From an uncultured Chloroflexota bacterium (GTDB taxonomy: Bacteria > Chloroflexota > Anaerolineae > UBA4142 > SHND01): a stretch of DNA of 64,000 bases. The position numbers and the translations under genes were made by a program. The notes under the pieces were generated by a model. It made no database searches. It saw only the letters and a program-made list of their open reading frames with translations, and had not been told where the DNA came from. The stretch lies in NCBI GenBank assembly GCA_937870825.1, contig CALMZO010000329.1, forward strand, positions 1-64,000, in the 5' to 3' direction. Positions 1 to 7,169 of the stretch are shown here, in pieces; position 1 is the first letter of the stretch; the number at the start of each line of letters is the position of its first letter.

Positions 1-660
1 GAATACGAACACGCGTTTTGGCGCGATGGCTTTTCGCGCGTCGCGGGTTTGGACGAAGCGGGACGCGGCGCGCTCGCAGGTCCCGTCGTCGCGGCGGCGG
101 TTATTTTACCGCGCATCAAAAATACGCAACAGTGGACGCGACACGAATTGTTTCAAACAATTGCGCGCGCCAACGATTCCAAACAATTGAACGAACGCGC
201 GCGCGAAAATTTGTTTCAACCGATTTGCGAAATCGCCGTCGCGTATGCAATTGGCAGTGCGTCTCAAATAGAGATTGATGAGTTAAACATCTTGCGCGCG
301 TCGCATCTCGCCATGCGCCGCGCGCTCGAAAATTTATCCCCCCCCCCCAACGCGCTCTTGCTCGACGCGCTCGTCCTCGAACATGTCACCATCCCCCAAC
401 AAGGCATCATTCACGGCGACGCGCTCGCGCTTTCAATTTCTGCTGCGTCCATTCTCGCCAAAGTAACGCGTGACCGCATGATGCGCGAACTCGACGCACA
501 ATTTCCGCATTACCATTTCGCGCACAACAAAGGATATGGCACGCCCGAACATTTACGCGCGCTGCGCGAATTTGGCGCATCCCCCATTCATCGCAAAACC
601 TACGCGCCCGTTTTTCAATTGACGTTTGACCCTTCCTTTCAACCAGCGCAAGCAATTTGA
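1..660 (+). CDS. rnhB: Ribonuclease HII, 5' end outside window
   Basis: Type 2 ribonuclease H, a cytoplasmic enzyme that cuts RNA in RNA/DNA hybrids and starts removal of misincorporated ribonucleotides. The frame is open from base 1 and reads [12 protein letters not shown], so the gene starts before the window; the TTG at 49 used by the ORF track is internal. Family motifs are clear: DEAGRG near the start, an acidic residue in LLLDAL, the helix [12 protein letters not shown], and [10 protein letters not shown] in the C-terminal part, which fits the DEDD active site. An 11-base C run at 338-348 encodes Pro-Pro-Pro. The stop codon lies in the first unit of a heptamer array. yraN and miaA follow on the same strand. 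Identification is firm; only the true start is unseen. Confidence 0.95.
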   Translation, partial: EYEHAFWRDGFSRVAGLDEAGRGALAGPVVAAAVILPRIKNTQQWTRHELFQTIARANDSKQLNERARENLFQPICEIAVAYAIGSASQIEIDELNILRASHLAMRRALENLSPPPNALLLDALVLEHVTIPQQGIIHGDALALSISAASILAKVTRDRMMRELDAQFPHYHFAHNKGYGTPEHLRALREFGASPIHRKTYAPVFQLTFDPSFQPAQAI

Positions 661-720
661 CGTTTGACGTTTTGACGTTTGACGTTTTGATGTTTTGACG
701 TTTGACATTCGTCCTTCGTC
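656..720. repeat. Heptamer array, TTTGACG family
   Basis: Seven or more imperfect copies of TTTGACG (some with an extra T) run from the rnhB stop codon, then change to TTCGTCC/TTCGTCT units. The same unit appears at 617-631 inside rnhB and at 27499-27526 inside the macroglobulin gene. The last TTTGACA copy may double as a -35 box for yraN. Confidence 0.85.
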
Positions 721-732
721 TTGTGCTACAAT
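702..732 (+). promoter_or_regulatory. Candidate promoter for yraN (leaderless start)
   Basis: TTGACA (702-707) lies 19 bases before TACAAT (727-732), which has an upstream TG making an extended -10 (TGCTACAAT). The yraN ATG is at 740, seven bases after the -10, so transcription should begin at or next to the start codon. The spacer is longer than the usual 17, so the extended -10 is the stronger part of the argument. Confidence 0.55.
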
Positions 733-739
733 CTCGCGC

Positions 740-1120
740 ATGACGACGAACACGCGCGCTCGCAAAAATTTCGGCGATTCGGCGGAACGCATCGCCGCGC
801 TGCATCTCGAACAAAACGGCTATCGCATCCTCGCGCGCAATGTGCGGACGCGGTACGGCGAAATTGACCTCATCGCGCAAGACGCCGCCGGCATCGCGTT
901 CGTCGAAGTCAAAGCGCGCCGCACACGCGCGCACGGCGCGCCCGAAGAAGCCCTCACCCCGCGCAAACAATTGAAACTCGTCCAACTCGCCGACGCGTTC
1001 ATCGCCGAACACGAAATGTTTCAAGATAGCGCGTGGCGCATTGATGTTGTCGCGATTGAATTGGACAAAACAGGAAAATTGATTCGGGTGGAAATTATCA
1101 AGAACGCGGTGCAGATGTGA
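740..1120 (+). CDS. yraN: YraN/UPF0102 family nuclease-like protein
   Basis: Small cytoplasmic protein of about 126 residues from the UPF0102 family, which has a restriction-endonuclease-like fold and is commonly found next to rnhB. The family core is visible: AERIAALHLEQNGYRILARNVRTRYGEIDLIA, then VEVKARR, giving the E-x-D...E-x-K arrangement of the fold. I chose the ATG at 740 and not the ORF-track start at 695 because homology begins at MTTNTRARKNFG and an extended -10 sits just upstream. Its stop overlaps the GTG start of miaA, so the two are translationally coupled. The biological role in bacteria is not settled. Confidence 0.85.
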   Translation: MTTNTRARKNFGDSAERIAALHLEQNGYRILARNVRTRYGEIDLIAQDAAGIAFVEVKARRTRAHGAPEEALTPRKQLKLVQLADAFIAEHEMFQDSAWRIDVVAIELDKTGKLIRVEIIKNAVQM

Positions 1121-2079
1121 GCGAGAATTTGAAATTGCGGATTGCGAATTGGGAATTTCAAAATTCGCAATCCGCAATCCGCAAATTATTTGTTATCGTC
1201 GGTCCCACCGCCGTCGGCAAAACAGACATTGCGTTGCAGCTCGCGCACGCGTTCGACGGGGAAATTGTTTCTGCCGATTCGCGCACGATGTATCGCGGGA
1301 TGGATATTGCGACGGCGAAACCAACGCGCGAGGAACAAGCGCGCGTGCCGCATCACTTGATTGATGTGGTGGAACCCGATGAAGAATTGACGCTGGCGGA
1401 ATATCAAACACGCGCGTATGCGGCGATTGACGAAATTTTTGCGCGCGGCAAAATTCCGTTTCTCGTCGGCGGAACGGGCTTGTACGTGCGCGCGGTGGTC
1501 GAGGGGTATACCATTCCGCGCGTGCCGCCGAACATGACACGGCGCGCCGAACTCGAACAAATTCCCGCGCCCGAACTGTACGCGCGTTTGCGAACGCTTG
1601 ACCCCGAAATCGCGCAAACGATGCTGCCCAATAACACGCGGCGCATCATTCGCGCGCTCGAAGTGATTGAAGCAACGGGCGAAAAAATGTCCGCGCTGCA
1701 AACGCGTCACCCCCCCCCGTATCCCATCACACAGCTTGGTTTGAGTTTGCCGCGTCCGCTTTTGTATGCGCGCGTGGATGCGCGGATTGACAAGATGCTC
1801 GAAAACGGATTGGTGGACGAAGTGCGCGGCTTGGTCGCGCGCGGGTATGCGTTCGATTTGCCGAGCATGACGAGTTTGGGCTATCGTGAAATCGGCGCGT
1901 ATGTGCGCGGCGAAATTTCATTGGAGCAAGCCGTCACATTGTTGAAAAGCAACACGCGCAAATTTATCCGCCATCAAGCGAATTGGTTTCGTCCCGGCGA
2001 TTCGCGAATTCATTGGTTTGATTTGTCGGTTTCAAGCTATGATGCCATTCAAAAGTTTGTGGCAAGCGAAATTCCCTGA
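1117..2079 (+). CDS. miaA: tRNA dimethylallyltransferase
   Basis: Transfers a dimethylallyl group to N6 of adenosine 37 in tRNAs that read codons starting with U. The P-loop GPTAVGKT, the DSRTMYRGMDIATAKPT region, the GGTGLY motif and the C-terminal TRKFIRHQANWFR are diagnostic. The start is a GTG overlapping the yraN stop (GTGA), so the preceding 24 residues before the first beta-strand are translated from a palindromic heptamer array and have no family counterpart. A 9-base C run at 1710-1718 encodes part of HPPPY. Length of 320 is normal apart from the N-terminal extension. An alternative later start cannot be excluded, but no good ATG is present before the P-loop. Confidence 0.95.
   Translation: MSENLKLRIANWEFQNSQSAIRKLFVIVGPTAVGKTDIALQLAHAFDGEIVSADSRTMYRGMDIATAKPTREEQARVPHHLIDVVEPDEELTLAEYQTRAYAAIDEIFARGKIPFLVGGTGLYVRAVVEGYTIPRVPPNMTRRAELEQIPAPELYARLRTLDPEIAQTMLPNNTRRIIRALEVIEATGEKMSALQTRHPPPYPITQLGLSLPRPLLYARVDARIDKMLENGLVDEVRGLVARGYAFDLPSMTSLGYREIGAYVRGEISLEQAVTLLKSNTRKFIRHQANWFRPGDSRIHWFDLSVSSYDAIQKFVASEIP
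1132..1187. repeat. Palindromic heptamer array in miaA 5' end
   Basis: Units related to GGATTGC/GCGAATT are followed by their reverse complements (GCAATCC GCAATCC), so the two halves can pair into a hairpin around position 1159. The array is inside the miaA reading frame and encodes its odd N-terminal extension (LRIANWEF and NSQSAIRK). Confidence 0.8.
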
Positions 2080-2091
2080 AACGCGAATAAT

Positions 2092-2153
2092 TAGAGTTCC
2101 CGCAGTTCCCTCATCTCCTTTATTTCCTTTCATTCCGCACCACAGGAACTCTA
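2092..2153. repeat. Inverted repeat between miaA and glycerate kinase
   Basis: Perfect 9-base arms TAGAGTTCC and GGAACTCTA flank a pyrimidine-rich stretch of degenerate TTCC units. It fills the 84-base gap between miaA and the glycerate kinase gene. No T-tract follows, so it is not a classic terminator; its role is unknown. Confidence 0.6.
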
Positions 2154-2163
2154 GGAAACAAGC

Positions 2164-3477
2164 ATGTCCGTCACTCTCAACACTCTCCGTTCCGACGCGC
2201 GCGCAATTTTTGATGCGGCATTGCGCGCGGCGGACCCGCGTCTTGCCGTCGAACGCGTCCTCGCGCGGCGCGGCGAACGTTTGTTGCTGAACGGGCTGCC
2301 GATTTTTGATTTCACGCGCGGCAAACTCACCGTGATTGGCGCGGGCAAAGCGGGTGCGCCGATGGCGCAAGCGGTCGAAGAAATTGTCGGACCGGTGGAT
2401 GACTATCTCGGCGCGGTGACGGTGAAATACGGTCACACCTCATCGACGCGCAGTATTTTATTGTACGAAGCGGGACACCCTCTCCCGGACAAAAATACGT
2501 TGCGCTTTACGCATTCGCTCGTTTCGCTGTTGGAAGAGCAAACAGAAAATGATTTGGTGTTGTGTTTGTTTTCAGGGGGCGGTTCGGCGTTGTTCGAATG
2601 GCTGGTAAACGGCGTAACGCTCGACGACTTGCGCATGTTCACGAATGCATTGCTGCGCTGCGGCGCGACGATTTATGAAATCAATGCGTTACGCAAACAT
2701 ATCTCGCGCGTCAAAGGCGGACAGATTGCGCGCCTCGCACAGCCCGCGCGTGTGGTGTCGCTGATTCTTTCCGATGTGTTGGGTTCACCGCTGGATGTAA
2801 TTGCTTCGGGACCCACCGCGCCCGATTCGTCCACGTTCGCGGACTGTATTGCGCTTGTCGAAAAATATCATTTGCGCGAGACGTTTCCGCGCTCGATTTT
2901 GGAACATTACGAACGCGGCGCACGCGGCGAAATTCCCGAAACTCCAAAAGCCAGTGACGCCTTGTTTGCGCGGGTGACGAATGTGATTATTGCGGACAAT
3001 AAAATCGCGTGTGACGCGGCGGCACAGGAGGCGCGCGCGCGCGGGTATGCCGTGAACGTTCTTTCGACGACAATGCAAGGCGAGGCGCGGGACATTGGAA
3101 GAGAATTGGCGAAAAAGGGTATCGAGGGAGAGAAGGGACATTGCTGGCTCGCAGGGGGTGAGCCGACGGTGACGCTGCGCGGCAACGGCAAAGGCGGACG
3201 CGCGCAAGAGTTGACCTTGGCGGCGGCAATTGAAATTGCGGGCGATGACGAAATTGTGGTGTTCAGCGCGGGGACGGATGGGACGGATGGTCCAACCGAC
3301 GCGACCGGCGCGCTTGCAGACAACACAACCGTTTCACGCGCCCGCGCGTTGGGAATGGACGCGCGCGCATTTTTGGAAGACAACGACGCGTATCATTTTT
3401 TCGCGGCGCTCGCTGATTTGATGATTACGGGTCCGACGAATACGAATGTGAATGATTTGATGATTTGTTTGAAATAA
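2164..3477 (+). CDS. Glycerate 2-kinase (DUF4147/MOFRL family)
   Basis: Phosphorylates D-glycerate at carbon 2, feeding glycolate/serine-derived glycerate into central metabolism. The 437-residue length and the motifs VIGAGKAG, GHPLPD, LFSGGGSALFEW, LSDVLGSPLDVIASGPTAPD, GEPTVTLRGNGKGGRAQE and SAGTDGTDGPTDATGA are the full set of the GckA/TtuD type, with the N-terminal DUF4147 domain followed by the MOFRL domain. It is unrelated in fold to the GarK/GlxK kinases. The ATG start follows the TTCC-rich inverted repeat. A strong intrinsic terminator follows at once, closing the rnhB-yraN-miaA-kinase run. Confident at family level. Confidence 0.92.
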   Translation: MSVTLNTLRSDARAIFDAALRAADPRLAVERVLARRGERLLLNGLPIFDFTRGKLTVIGAGKAGAPMAQAVEEIVGPVDDYLGAVTVKYGHTSSTRSILLYEAGHPLPDKNTLRFTHSLVSLLEEQTENDLVLCLFSGGGSALFEWLVNGVTLDDLRMFTNALLRCGATIYEINALRKHISRVKGGQIARLAQPARVVSLILSDVLGSPLDVIASGPTAPDSSTFADCIALVEKYHLRETFPRSILEHYERGARGEIPETPKASDALFARVTNVIIADNKIACDAAAQEARARGYAVNVLSTTMQGEARDIGRELAKKGIEGEKGHCWLAGGEPTVTLRGNGKGGRAQELTLAAAIEIAGDDEIVVFSAGTDGTDGPTDATGALADNTTVSRARALGMDARAFLEDNDAYHFFAALADLMITGPTNTNVNDLMICLK

Positions 3478-3514
3478 AAAATTCGCCGCGAGATTTTCGC
3501 GGCGAATTTTTTTT
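3476..3514 (+). terminator. Intrinsic terminator after glycerate kinase
   Basis: AATTCGCCGCGA / TCGCGGCGAATT stem with a 5-base loop, an A-tract on the left and eight Ts on the right, directly after the TAA. The A/T symmetry would allow it to work in both directions, facing the convergent hydrolase gene. Confidence 0.92.
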
Positions 3515-3686
3515 ACGTTGTTGTTCGCCCGACGGCAAGCCGGTCGCCGGCGCTTTACCGCCGAACGAACCGCCGGAGCGAATGCCAAACGCCTCCCGGC
3601 TCGCGTCCGTTTGCTCGTCGGAATGGTTGCGATGGGACCTGTCGCTCATTTCAAATTCTCCGTGCTGCGCGCGCCAATAGAATCCC

Positions 3687-4586
3687 CTATCGCGTTGCGT
3701 GAACCTCTTGCTGAATCATTTCGAGCAAACGCGGATACACCACGTCGGGTTTGACCAACGGGTCGGCGGGGTCCATCAAGTCATGCGGCAGTCCCAGCTC
3801 GCGCGGAAATTCGTACGTGAAAATTTGATTCGTGTTGTGCGCGCGCCACGCGGCAACAAACGCGCGACAAATTTTATTGCTCACGGCAAAATCATTCGCG
3901 TTTGTAATCATCCAAACCGCGCGCGCGGCGGGCGGCTGACGCTGCGCCTGTTCGAGTAATTGGTTGCTCAAAATAAAAACATGCGCGAGTGTATGCGTCG
4001 AGAAACGCGGGTACGTGTATTGAAAGCCCCCCTGCTCGCGCACACGCGGGTCCCACCACATAAACAGATTCGGCAGGCGCTTGAACAAATGCGCGGCGAC
4101 ATGAGTAAAACGGGGCGGAATGACACTTGTCCCGTAGGCGGGCGCAACAATCAACACCCGTTCGACATCCGCGCGCTGTTCTGCGACCCACGTTCCCAAC
4201 ACGGCGCCGAGCGAAAGCCCAATCACCGTGAGTGAATCGCCAAAACCGCGCGCAATGTCCGCCGCCTCATTCGTCCATTCGAGCAATGCGGCGGGCGTCA
4301 ATTCCGCGTGCGCGTGGTGCATGCGGTCAATGTGTCCGTGATGCGGCAAGCGCGGCGCAAACACATTAAATCCTTGCGCGAACAACAAATCGCCGAACTG
4401 CGCGAATTGCTGCACACTGTCGGTGTAGCCATGCAAATACAACACGGCGCGCGGCGTCGCGCGTCCGTGTGACCAAAGGCGCGAGCCCGAAAGTTCGTGG
4501 ATGGTTTCATCATCGCGGGCGCGCAATGCCTCAAAACGCGCGAGCGCCTGGGAAAAGGTTGTGGTGGGATTTGAAATCAATTTCAT
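3687..4586 (-). CDS. Alpha/beta hydrolase, esterase/lipase-like
   Basis: Cytoplasmic serine hydrolase of 299 residues resembling carboxylesterases and monoacylglycerol lipases. The oxyanion region LYLHGYTDS, the nucleophile elbow GLSLG and the C-terminal GLPHDLMDP histidine are in the right order for a Ser-Asp-His triad, with Asp likely in TNANDFAV. I use the ATG at 4586 (MKLISNPTTTF) rather than the ORF-track start at 4724, because it gives the TGATG coupling with the upstream gene and because residues before it are arginine-rich shadow sequence. It is the last gene of a coupled trio with the M20 peptidase and a DxD transferase. The substrate cannot be read from sequence. Confidence 0.8.
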   Translation of the reverse strand: MKLISNPTTTFSQALARFEALRARDDETIHELSGSRLWSHGRATPRAVLYLHGYTDSVQQFAQFGDLLFAQGFNVFAPRLPHHGHIDRMHHAHAELTPAALLEWTNEAADIARGFGDSLTVIGLSLGAVLGTWVAEQRADVERVLIVAPAYGTSVIPPRFTHVAAHLFKRLPNLFMWWDPRVREQGGFQYTYPRFSTHTLAHVFILSNQLLEQAQRQPPAARAVWMITNANDFAVSNKICRAFVAAWRAHNTNQIFTYEFPRELGLPHDLMDPADPLVKPDVVYPRLLEMIQQEVHATR

Positions 4587-5683
4587 CAGAGATGCGCGAG
4601 CGCGAGATTTTTGTAATGGCGCAGTCGCCGCGCGAACGCGCGCGTGTGACGTTCCGCGCGTTTCCAGCGCGAGTACGGTACGTCGTGACGGCGGCGCGGA
4701 ATGCCGACAAAGCCGCCAAGACACGTCCTAAATTCTGGCAACGGTGTTCGCCAAAACATCGAATCGTTATCGCGCGCTTGCTCAAACAACAACGGCAGCC
4801 CGCGTTCTTTTTCGCCGGGTACGTGCCACACAGAAACATTCAGGTCCGATGCTCGTACCGTGTTGGGAAATTCCTGCGTATAGATGCGGCGAAAAAATTG
4901 TTCATTCACGCGCGTTTTCAACAGACCGCGATTCAATACATACGCCAATGCCCATTCGTCATTGTCAAAAATGCTCCCGCCATTTGCCAAACGCGGCGCG
5001 CTGTGTCGCGCGTATTCGTTCAAGCAGTTCCACCAGCGTTCAAATTCCGCATTAAATACGCGCAGCGTTTCCGTCGTCCCGCCGATGCATTCCGCGCCAT
5101 AGAGGTCGGGAAATTTTTCGGGATACGTCGGGTCCAGACGCTGATACAGCTCCCCCAAATCTGCGCGGCTCAGATGATTCGGGTGACGTTCAAAAGGTTT
5201 GCGCGCGCCGTACGGATTGCACGTGAGCAGCGTTTTGGGTGGAACAATGGTTTCCCAATCCGCGTTGGAAAGAGTCCACACACAATCGCTGTCCATCAAC
5301 AAGAGTACATCGTGCGCGTCAAGTTGCGGGACCAGCGCGCGCAAAACGTCGTAACGATAAAATGTATTGAGAAACGAAGCGGATGCGCCCGCCGGTGGTT
5401 TGTAAATTTCAAACGGCGTGAAAAACGTTTCGACGTGCCACCGCGCCAAGAATTGCTGCGCGGAATTTTCGCCGATGGTAAAGTCCGCCCCATCGTTTGT
5501 GCCGACGACAATCCGCGCGTTGGGATAACAACGCCGCGCCGTCGCGCAAAACACCAAAACATTTTTCCAATATATGGCGCGGCGCACCTCTGCACTGCGT
5601 TTGCCGCCCAATTCCGGATAGAAACTTGCCGCATCGAGCGGGTTCGTATCAACACAAACAAAAGTTGCAATCGTTGGCTGCAT
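4586..5683 (-). CDS. Putative DxD glycosyltransferase-like protein
   Basis: A 365-residue soluble protein with the hallmarks of a GT-A nucleotide-sugar enzyme: an N-terminal beta-alpha region (IATFVCVDTNPLD), VVGTNDGADF, a hydrophobic strand ending in LLLMDSDCVW (DxD-type metal site at about residue 135) and a later NGGSIFDNDEWAL segment. I do not recognise the exact family. The ATG at 5683 lies one base after the M20 stop (TGATATG) and gives a conventional N-terminus; the longer ORF-track start overlaps the M20 gene. It overlaps the hydrolase start by one base. Both flanking genes are hydrolases, so this may be a small modification operon rather than part of the later glycan cluster. Confidence 0.6.
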   Translation of the reverse strand: MQPTIATFVCVDTNPLDAASFYPELGGKRSAEVRRAIYWKNVLVFCATARRCYPNARIVVGTNDGADFTIGENSAQQFLARWHVETFFTPFEIYKPPAGASASFLNTFYRYDVLRALVPQLDAHDVLLLMDSDCVWTLSNADWETIVPPKTLLTCNPYGARKPFERHPNHLSRADLGELYQRLDPTYPEKFPDLYGAECIGGTTETLRVFNAEFERWWNCLNEYARHSAPRLANGGSIFDNDEWALAYVLNRGLLKTRVNEQFFRRIYTQEFPNTVRASDLNVSVWHVPGEKERGLPLLFEQARDNDSMFWRTPLPEFRTCLGGFVGIPRRRHDVPYSRWKRAERHTRAFARRLRHYKNLALAHL

Positions 5684-5684
5684 A

Positions 5685-6851
5685 TCAAACCGGAACAAGC
5701 AGAGTGCGATGCGTACACAAGCGTTCAATCAACGCCGCGAGCAACTGCGTGCGTGGAAGAATACTGTCGCGTTCGATGTATTCATCGGGACTGTGGTCAA
5801 GTCCGCCAATCGCGCCCAGTCCATCGAGGACGGGCACTCCCGCTGCCGCGACATTGTTCGCGTCGGATGCGCCGCCCGTCGCCTGGTCTTGAATTTCAAA
5901 ACCCAACTCGCGCGCGCATTCTTTTGCCCATTCCGCCATCAGAGCAATCGCCGGAGTTTTCGCCATCGGCGGAAAATTGAACGCGCCCTCGATTTCGACG
6001 CGCGTGCGCGCGACATGCGTTTGCGCCGCAAGCTGCATCACCGCGTCGTGGGCGATGCGCGCGCCTTCAGGAGTTACCGCGCGCACGTCCACTTGCACCC
6101 ACGCTTCATCCGGCACAACATTGGTGCGCGTGCCGCCGCCGACGATGCCCGCGTTCACCGTCACGCCCGGCGCGATGCCGTTCAACCGGTGCAAAGCAAT
6201 GATTTGATGCGCGAGTTCTAAAATCGCATTCGCGCCTTTTTCGGGTTCCACGCCCGCGTGCGCGGAATGTCCGTGCACGCGCAGTGTGTACTCGCCCGTG
6301 CCTTTGCGCGCGCTGACGATGTTGCCGTTTGCGCGCGCGCCTTCGAGAACGAGCACCGTGTCCGCTTTTTTCACGATGGGCATGTAGAATTTTTTTCCGG
6401 TGGGCGAACCGATTTCTTCATCACAGCCAAAGAAAATCGCAAGTTCCGCAAAATTGTCGAAACCCGCGACTTGCAAGCCGCGCAGCGCATACATTGCCAT
6501 TAACACGCCGCTTTTCATATCCCCGACACCGGGACCGATGAGTTTATTGCCCTCCGCGCGCAGCGGACGCTCCGCCGCGACGCCGACAGGGTACACGGTG
6601 TCCAAATGCGTGAGCATCAAAAATTTGCCGTCACCCTTGCCGCGTAGGCGCGCGAGATGGCAATTGCCGAATTCGCGCACGGGAAAGTATTCCATGTCCC
6701 ATTCCCATTCCTGCCCGCGCGCGTTAATCCAATCGCCGACTAAATCCACACCCGCTTTGGTGAACGTGCCGCAGTCCACATTCACGAGCGTTTCAAGGTC
6801 TGCCAAAAGTTGGGGAAAAGAAGCTTCGAGAAACGGTTGAAGGTTGAGCAT
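5685..6851 (-). CDS. M20 family metallopeptidase, carboxypeptidase G2-like
   Basis: Zinc-dependent exopeptidase of 388 residues related to glutamate carboxypeptidase, releasing C-terminal glutamate-type residues or acting on similar N-acyl amino acids. Metal and catalytic motifs occur in order: LTHLDTVYP (His, Asp), GPGVGDMKSG (bridging Asp), CDEEIGS (catalytic and metal Glu), GGASDAN and a final GGLDHSPDEY (His). A dimerisation domain lies between, with HGHSAHAG. No secretion signal is visible. First gene of a three-gene operon; a consensus promoter ends about 12 bases before the ATG, so the mRNA leader is only a few bases. Confidence 0.88.
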   Translation of the reverse strand: MLNLQPFLEASFPQLLADLETLVNVDCGTFTKAGVDLVGDWINARGQEWEWDMEYFPVREFGNCHLARLRGKGDGKFLMLTHLDTVYPVGVAAERPLRAEGNKLIGPGVGDMKSGVLMAMYALRGLQVAGFDNFAELAIFFGCDEEIGSPTGKKFYMPIVKKADTVLVLEGARANGNIVSARKGTGEYTLRVHGHSAHAGVEPEKGANAILELAHQIIALHRLNGIAPGVTVNAGIVGGGTRTNVVPDEAWVQVDVRAVTPEGARIAHDAVMQLAAQTHVARTRVEIEGAFNFPPMAKTPAIALMAEWAKECARELGFEIQDQATGGASDANNVAAAGVPVLDGLGAIGGLDHSPDEYIERDSILPRTQLLAALIERLCTHRTLLVPV

Positions 6852-6863
6852 GGTGTGCGCGCG

Positions 6864-6892
6864 ATTTTACAAGCGCGCGGAATGAATGTCAA
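6864..6892 (-). promoter_or_regulatory. Consensus promoter for the M20 operon
   Basis: Read on the minus strand: TTGACA (6892-6887), a 17-base spacer, then TAAAAT (6869-6864). The expected start point near 6857 leaves only about six bases before the ATG, too short for a ribosome binding site. Confidence 0.75.
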
Positions 6893-6911
6893 TGTGATTT
6901 GTCACACCCAC

Positions 6912-7041
6912 CAGGGCAACTGCAAAGTCGCGTTAACTGTCATTTCGAGCGAATGCGAGAAATCTCACTACGCGCGGCAGCCGAGATTTCTCACTCCGTT
7001 CGAAATGACACCTCCTTGTCAAGGGACTTTGCAGTCGCCGT
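6912..7041. repeat. Dispersed palindrome family 1, copy A, with outer arms
   Basis: The core 6938-7010 begins TGTCATTTCGAGC and ends GTTCGAAATGACA, with an inner pair GAGAAATCTC / GAGATTTCTC. Outer arms GGCAACTGCAAAGTC and GACTTTGCAGTCGCC lengthen the inverted repeat to about 130 bases. Related copies sit at 32558-32631 and 37586-37680. It occupies most of the 318-base gap between the M20 gene and the hybrid kinase; the remainder holds the M20 promoter, a possible -10 TACAAT at 7078 and a short hairpin. Confidence 0.85.
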
Positions 7042-7090
7042 GTCACGCACACGACAGACAGGGCATTGCAAATTGTGTACAATTCGTAAA

Positions 7091-7113
7091 GCGCAATGCG
7101 ACGCGCATTGCGC
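7091..7113 (+). promoter_or_regulatory. Perfect hairpin in the kinase leader
   Basis: GCGCAATGCG and CGCATTGCGC form a perfect 10-base stem with a 3-base loop, just downstream of a TACAAT (7078-7083) and about 57 bases before the kinase ATG. It could be an operator for a dimeric repressor or an RNA hairpin. No T-tract follows. Confidence 0.45.
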
Positions 7114-7169
7114 GACGAGAAAGATTGTAGTACTGTTGGGCGCGCAGTGTTGCAAGTGAAAGCCCGCAT

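Noticed and set aside
3425-3649. 74-residue minus-strand ORF with GGAG eight bases before its ATG
   Set aside because: It runs straight through the glycerate kinase terminator into the opposite strand of that gene, and its composition (Ser/Arg/Gly) matches no family. Possible but unsupported.
4469-5980. 503-residue plus-strand ORF
   Set aside because: It is the opposite-strand shadow of three genes with clear motifs (hydrolase, DxD transferase, M20 peptidase); its translation is Arg/Cys/His-rich with no domain pattern.
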